A program made the position numbers and the translations under genes. The notes under the pieces are model-generated. The model searched no databases and was not told the origin of the DNA. It saw only the letters and a program-made list of their open reading frames with translations. Shown one piece after another: positions 58,066 through 64,000 of a DNA stretch of 64,000 nt (positions are counted from its first letter, which is position 1; every line of letters starts with the position of its first letter). Source of the DNA: Eutypa lata (taxonomy: Eukaryota; Ascomycota; Sordariomycetes; Xylariales; Diatrypaceae); assembly GCA_022661535.1 (NCBI GenBank), contig JAKULF010000001.1:3286001-3350000 (forward strand), read 5' to 3'.

Positions 58066-60035
58066 ATGGCTGGTAATGAGGCTCGGCCCATTACTAGTTT
58101 CCCTATCGCAGCTCTTCGTTTAAACTTTCCATAGTTTGCTAGAGCGACGCACCGTAGCGCAATGTAGCTTGCTGTTTAGCTATAGCCACTACGAAGCACA
58201 TACATATGTAACTTAGTTAGCTGCTCCGAGGGTCGGACAAGCCACGTCTCTCCTGCCTAGGCATTATCTCAGGGACTTTAAAGTATGCACTAGGTAGTGC
58301 ACTATAACCTTAGAGGGTTGCTGATAAACTCTCCACGGTGAATCACGGTGCTTTTATTTCATTCGTATCTAACTTTGTAATAAGTCTGCCGTAAGCTACA
58401 TGCTTGACTAGGTAGACATGCTATTGAACACGCTGCTGCATGCATAGTATGTACAATACCTACATACGTTAGACTTTCCTACGTATGTACATATCCACCA
58501 TCGCCTCCGTTGTGGGGGTGCGGAGGCGCGGTCTCGACCGGGTAGTAGTTACAATAACTAAGGGTGAAAGCGTGCTGACTGGACGTTCTTCGCGTCACCA
58601 CCTGGAAGCTAGAGATAGGAACTAGTCTGGATTTCGCCTCGCCCCCCCTCCTCCCCAAACGCTATAATTAAGCATGATCTCGTTAAGCATAACTAACTAG
58701 TTACATACATACCTACTTGGGTAACGTATTCATACATTAAGTACATACGAGTTGCGGATCCCGCCGTCGAAAGTCTAATCCTAATATAGCACCTATACCA
58801 GTTCTATCCTGTCTACTTAATTCAAACGTCTATGCTGTATAGGTATCTCTCTCTCCACTTTTTCCTACACGCATACTGTATGCTATGTACGGTACTTACT
58901 TATGTCTGTCTGCCTGTCTGCCTGTCTTACTTACATATACTAACCAGGTAGCTATGTAGGTAGCTAGGTTGTATAGTACACCGCATCTTCCTACCCAGTA
59001 CATAGTATGCAATGGTGAAAAAAAGGAGGAAAGTTCCGCTCATACTAGGATAAAAAAGTCAGAAGTGGCAATTACCCGTTAGTTAATATGAGTTCTAGTT
59101 TTGCGGTCCGGGCATCGCCTCCAAATCCAGAAGAAAAGAAGTCCCGGGCGCTCGGGCCGTATTGGGGATCAGGATATAAACGGGGGGTTTTTTGCTTACC
59201 GGAGGCTGGGGAGCCGCCGGTCTTGACCCGTGATTGGGGGAGATTATCATTGTATTCTTTGATTGGCACCGGAGACCTCTCCGTTCGTACGTAATACGTA
59301 AAAATCTTGCCCACAATGTTTGCTATCTCATTAAAGAATCCATCCTTCACTTCGTATTGTGCGAAGTGACTAACTAAGTTCACATGAAACCCTTTTTAAT
59401 TAATGGCTTGAGCTTATTTTCGGAGGGGCGAGTATAATTGAACTTAATTTAATTAATCTTTTAACTGCTTAGTTAACAGCTTTATTGAGTGGATATTCTA
59501 CCGAGATCACTATATTATACGGCTTTACATCATCAGTAGGTACATGCTGTCTTCCACCGGTTGACGGGAATCCCCCTTTTAAAGGATCTGAATCCTTTCG
59601 ATCAACAGCATAGTCTCACAATTAAGGTTTGCGCCCCCCTAGAGTTATGTGTAACTAGGTATATACGAGATCAGTGCATATGAAGTATATACATATAGTT
59701 GCCAAGGTCGATTTAGTAATGAAAGTAATACGGAGAAATCCGTGGCAATGCGAGGGCCCTTCTTGAATCCTCTAGGTATGTAGTTAGTTACCTAGTCTGT
59801 TCTCGATATCATTCCTCATGCGAGACTCGCTTAACAAACGCCAATTCTGAAATGTTGCACCATAGATCGTGTATCTTCCCCGTCTTAGCATGTCAGCATG
59901 TGTAACTGTCTGTGTATCTGAAACTTTATGGATCTTATGATGATAGACAGGTCTTACCCCTATTCCTAATCATCACCATCATCATCATCATCGTGATATC
60001 CCCATGCTGCCTCCAGATGTCTGCCAAGACTGTTC

Positions 60036-61135
60036 TCAAAAATCAGTACTCCGAGCAATCTCCTGCTGGAGCTTCAACTCCCCCTCAAACGCCTCATTCG
60101 CCTTGTTGATCCTCAGCAGGGCGTCCTCCCCAATGACCAACCTCCCGACCTTCCCCCTCAGCGGCCCCGCCATCCCCTCCCCCACCACGGCCTCGAAGAT
60201 CCTCTCGACGCCCTTCGCCGGGTCCCCGCGCTGCCGCCCGTGGTACGCCTCGAGGCGCCTCAGCGTGTCCTCGGTCTCCGTGCCCCGGTAGTCCGCCGGC
60301 ATGGCTTCCCCCCCGCCGTCGGCGCTGGCGTCCCGCATCGCCGCGATGAAGTTCGTCCGGAACGCCCCCGGCTCCACCACCAGCACCCAGATCCCGAACC
60401 CCGATACCTCCCGCCCCAGCGCCTCCGACATCCCCTCCAGCGCCCCCTTGCTCGCGCTGTACAGCGTGCACGTCGGCAGCGGGTCCCGCGCCGCCACGCT
60501 GCTCACGTTCACGATGGTCCCGCGCCGCGCCGCCCGCATCGCCGGGAGTGCTGCTTGCGTCGTGTAGAGGGGGCCGAGGAAGTTGGTTTGCATTTGCGCC
60601 GAGGCTTCTTGTTCGCTGGAGCCGGGGTTGCGTAGGTCGCGGTTAGTTACTGCAGGTAGGTATTTGGGGGAGTTTCTAAATTGGGTATTGTATTTCTGTG
60701 TGTGTAGATAGATGGGCTAAGGCAGGTAGGTAGGTAGGTGTTTACGTAGAGTTCAGACAATGCAATGATGATAGGTCGGGTGGGAATAGGAATGGGAATG
60801 GGAATAGGGGAACCCCATCAGTAGTTAGTTCGTAAGTGGTTCGCAGCTCACCTGATGGACTCGCAAGCCTTGACTACGGAATATCCCGCGTTGTTGACGA
60901 GGTAATCGATCCGCCCGGCCGCCTGGACCTTCTTGGTGATGCTCTCCTTGGACTCCATCATGTCTAATTCGATCACCTGGCCGCCCGCAGCTTCGATCTG
61001 CTTAACTGCGTCGCCAGACTTGACCCTGCTTCGCACTGACCCTATCACCCGGTGCTTGGCCCGTAGGGCACGGAGGGTGAGGACGAGGCCGAGGCCATTG
61101 GAGGCTCCGGTGATGAACCACAAAGGAGAGGACAT
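60036..61135 (-). CDS. Short-chain dehydrogenase/reductase (2 exons)
   Basis: Exons 61135-60852 and 60615-60036 join (donor GTGAGC, branch CTAAC, acceptor CTCCAG) to 287 residues. Classical SDR marks are all present: TGASNGLG near residue 9 (nucleotide-binding), ELDMMES (adenine-ring site), NNAGY near residue 86, IVNVSSVA (catalytic Ser region) and YSASK (catalytic Tyr and Lys). EPGAFRTNF follows. No signal peptide is visible. The protein should be a cytosolic NAD(P)H-dependent oxidoreductase; the substrate cannot be told. The junction reads CESISEQEASAQMQTNFLG, the usual helix-4 region, which supports the splice choice. Exon 2 is strongly G/C-rich at third positions compared with exon 1. That produces long shadow frames on both strands. 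Confidence 0.92.
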
Positions 61136-63054
61136 GGTTGATTGCTTAGGACCTTGAAGGTGTAGTTTCCCTCTTTTTACGTATAGTGGACTAGCGATGT
61201 AAAAAGAAAAAAAAGAGGTTACGTAGGTTGCGGCCTGGAGAAGTTAACACAGGTCAATCACATCCAATGTTCAAGTTCGCTACGCAACCAGAGTCTTCAT
61301 ATAGTGTGTATCTAGCTCAGAGTAGACGGTTGCTATGGTGCTAACTCCGTATGCCGGGGATATTTGCTCGTCAGACGCATTGCTGTAGACAGGAATAGGA
61401 GTTTGGCTATATCGCCGAAGCCTATAACCTATCGCCGATAACGATCGACCGCAAGCTACAGATCTACGGCTCGAGCCGAAGAAGAGAAGTTAATATTAGT
61501 GGTTGAATATTATGTGCTCATATCCCCAGAGCAGAAAATATGTGATGGTCCTCTCCTAACTGTCGTTAAACGATGATGGTGTGGGTCGATGTCGTGTTGG
61601 AGACCATCTGAGGACGAGGGCCTATGACCTTTGAAGTTTATCGTGGCTGTATTACAAATCATAGTTCCACATGGCTCTCACCAATCCTTCAGTAAAGGTA
61701 TGTATTGCCTCTTTTAGGCTAATATAGGAAGATTTTCACCGTTAAGAGCTCGTCTTTTGACGAGAGATTGGTTAGACGTTGGGGATAGAACTACCTGACA
61801 GGTAGTTCGCTGACGAGGATGCAACTGTTCCAACCCATATAGAATCTATACTCTGATGCCAATTGGCATATGCTTGATTTTGATACCGCAGAGCCTCATA
61901 GCATTATAAACATGTCCCAGTTACATAAAGTTTCGGTACTTACCATTTATGGTGGCTACAGGCGTAGACGAACAAAGATGGGGAATATGAGGGTAATTGT
62001 GTACAAACCTACGACCGCTGCCTATAAGTATAGACCAAGAAGCCTCAATCATTCGGCATGATTCCAAGATATACCAACTTAATATAGATTCGTCATTACC
62101 TAGGTATTACGTATGTATGTTTTTTTCAACTGTTGCGTGTGACATGAGCCGGTGATTGATATTGCCGTTTGGTTAAAAGAAACTATAAGGAAGTTCTCCT
62201 CCTAAACGTGAGAAAACCCAAAATACATGCTTGTTTTCTACTTGCTTGTTTAGAAGTTAAATCAACCTCTGAATTTGGTCTTAGAGACTATCTGATGAAG
62301 TCCTCTTGACTGAATTTGGAAGTTATTAGTTTAGTATTAAAGCTCTTTAATTTAGTGAGCTACCCTAGCCTGTAGCATTGCTAATAAAAGGTCTTCATAA
62401 TGGATTCTGCCAGTAAAGTCTGTAAGTCGCTGATGTATTGTATAATGAACTATGAAAGTGAAATATGGCATAGGTATGTATGACCACGAACACTGGTATG
62501 AAAATAGGAAGGGAATATCACATTACTGGGTTTCAAACGATCAACGTTTGGACAGTGATTGCCTTTAGAGTAGGACCAATACTACAGCATATGTAAAAAA
62601 AAAATCAAGAAGCTTATGAGTAATACATTATACTTTACGATACATAAAATACTAAGCGCATATTACCAATTTCAAACCTCACATCTTCATAGGCTTACAA
62701 AGAGAATTTGCTCGAAATCATATGGGTACCCTCTAAACCTATCAAGTAGATGTGAAATAGGGGAATGAATGCGTAGTTAATGGTCACATTATCATAGTGT
62801 CGATCCTTGCAAGTATAGGACGAATGAAATTATATTGCTATGAGATGATATCGCGGCATTCCTAGAAGGCTATATATAGCTTCCTCTAGTACCCGCTAAA
62901 TATCTAAACTATCAATTTAGCTATTAGAGTAGTAGGTAGTAGTAGTAATAGTAGTTCCTAAATTAATCCAAATTAAGTATTAGAATCATTAAGTTATTAG
63001 GTTTTGTTGTGGTTTAGGCCTCCCCTCTTATTTTGTTTTGTTTTGTTTTGGAAT
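61136..63054. other. Intergenic, no gene seen
   Basis: A/T-leaning DNA between the SDR promoter and the 3' end of the last gene. AGTAGTAGTAATAG runs are near 62935 and a TTTTG tandem near 63031-63049. No coding region recognised. Confidence 0.5.
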
Positions 63055-63932
63055 TTACGCGTCCTCGAAATCCCCGACGTAAATATGAGACACCGTCGTC
63101 CCTCTCCCCTTCCACGAAACGTGCTTTCCGGTCTGGGACGATCCGGCTCTAGATAAGCTCGGTCGAACGGGGCGGGGCTCATCCAGGCCGCACTTCGACG
63201 ACCGCCCCGTCATCCACGACAGCAGCCTGTCCAGGGCCGACCAGTACTTCTGGCAGACGACCGCCAGCGCGCCGCGCACCCACCTCAGCAGGCTGTCCCA
63301 CTTGATGAAGTAGATGGGCGCCGGCACCCCGGCCTTGAGCAGGCCCGCGGGCCCGGCCGCCGAGTAGATGGTCGCCGTCTTGGAGCTCGGCTTGGCCACC
63401 GTCGCGCCGAACCTGTACTCGACGTAGCACCCGGCGGCGGTGACCTCGAAGGTGGGCGCTATGCCGCCGACCCCGCTGAGGAACCCCACCACGATGGCCA
63501 TGTGCCTCTTCCACCCATCCCACCACGGCCCGTCCCCCGCGTCCTGCTTCATGCACAGGAAGTGGCCGTACACCTGCTCGCGCTGCGCGTCCGGCAGGCT
63601 CGTCACCGACTCCGACCACGACGTGTGGTCGGCCATGTCCACGCTGACCGCGATGCCCTCGCCGAGGTAGAGCGAGTGCCTGTGGCGCTTCGCCTGCCAC
63701 TCGTCCAGCCGCACCGAGCTGAACGTCGACGAGCCCTTGATGAGGAGCCGGCTCCGGCTCCGCGGGTGGTGGTGGCATCGGACGATGCTCAGAGAGTGGA
63801 TGCACGCGTCTACGTCGAACTCGATGTCGTCGATCTTCTTGCTCACGAAGAGCAGGAGCTCCTCGCACCGCCCGGCGTCTTCGATGTGGTTGATAGTGCG
63901 CTGTAGCCATTCTGGCGTGGTCACGAACACGC
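63055..63932 (-). CDS. 3' part of an unknown protein gene (5' end beyond the window)
   Basis: About 292 codons are visible, ending at 63055. The first possible codon after TAAAGCAG (63933) is preceded by TTACTAAC, a good branch site. The visible part is therefore probably the last exon, with the start codon beyond base 64000. Segments such as TTPEWLQRTINHIED, LLLFVSKKIDDIEFDVDAC, LYLGEGIAVSVDMADHTSW, HFLCMKQDAGDG and RHMAIVVGFLSGVGG give a globular, partly hydrophobic protein. A basic tail follows the WMTGRSSKCG region. No signal peptide can be judged and the family is not recognised. The exon is G/C-rich at third positions, which explains the open shadow frames. Confidence 0.65.
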
Positions 63933-64000
63933 CTGCTTTAGCTGTTTGGAGGGCGTTGCCTCGTTAGTAACCGGTTCTCAAAGGTGAAAAAGGAAAAAAT

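Larger units (their letters stand above)
55927..60035. other. Gene-free stretch downstream of the WOPR regulator
   Basis: About 4.1 kb lie between convergent genes and no gene is supported. CT/GT runs are near 56520, CA repeats near 56794-56804, TACATACATACGTAC words near 56970 and 57500, a CGCCT/CGCCG block at 57755-57793 and an ACTG tandem at 58034-58065. A perfect 8-bp hairpin is at 59347-59369. The 103-codon minus-strand frame at 59072-59383 starts with GTG and was not called. Confidence 0.5.

Noticed and set aside
59072..59383. 103-codon minus-strand frame near a hairpin
   Set aside because: It begins with GTG in A/T-rich DNA, has no family resemblance, and the other strand is also open.
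60094..60635. Open frames of 125-131 codons overlapping the SDR gene on both strands
   Set aside because: They are G/C-driven shadows of the SDR second exon, which carries all catalytic motifs in its own frame.
63179..63910. 243-codon and 134-codon shadow frames over the last gene
   Set aside because: They are rich in Arg/Gly/Ala/Pro without order. The 291-codon frame has a normal protein composition and a fitting splice acceptor.

Overview
The window is nuclear DNA of a filamentous ascomycete (Pezizomycotina). The evidence is short spliceosomal introns (GTRNGT donors, CTAAC/CTGAC branch sites, YAG acceptors), a fungal linker histone H1, a Gti1/Pac2 (WOPR) regulator, a HET-type fragment and pogo/Fot1-like transposase debris. 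The gene content fits Sordariomycetes. The intergenic DNA is full of TAGGTAGGTA and TACATACATAC runs, which reminds me of Xylariales, but that is only an impression. No prokaryotic or organellar features are visible.

Layout. 0-9 kb: a three-exon sulfotransferase-like P-loop gene (+), a frame-broken gene relic (-), and an 862-codon low-complexity protein gene (-). 9.1-10.3 kb: an A/T-saturated element with terminal inverted repeats and TA duplications. 12.4-13.5 kb: histone H1 in six exons (-). 16.2-17.5 kb: a secreted/membrane protein with two tandem cysteine domains (+). 19.2-24.8 kb: a nine-exon MFS sugar transporter followed on the same strand by a nine-exon secreted GH43 exo-1,3-galactanase-like enzyme, a plausible cell-wall sugar release and uptake pair. 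25.4-27.5 kb: a six-exon gene with a C2H2-like domain (-). 29.3-29.9 kb: a small unknown gene. 30.4-32.7 kb: a decayed DDE transposase next to the C-terminal part of a HET-type protein. 36.1-37.2 kb: a TIGR02452/DUF2263 macrodomain (microbial PARG-like) gene with a divergent signature (-). 38.9-40.6 kb: mitochondrial asparaginyl-tRNA synthetase (+).

40.6-54.5 kb is a gene-free stretch of nearly 14 kb ending at a single-exon Pac2-type WOPR transcription factor (54478-55926). The last part holds a two-exon short-chain dehydrogenase (-) and the 3' part of an unknown gene that runs off the right edge (-).

Exon joins were worked out by eye from splice consensus and reading-frame continuity. For each multi-exon gene the phases add up to one open frame, but no transcript evidence was available. 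I found no convincing tRNA, rRNA or CRISPR. I saw no clear new biochemical system. The strongest leads are the TIR element, the reconstructed C2H2-like gene, the duplicated cysteine-domain membrane protein, the altered PARG-like signature, and the very large upstream region of the WOPR regulator.
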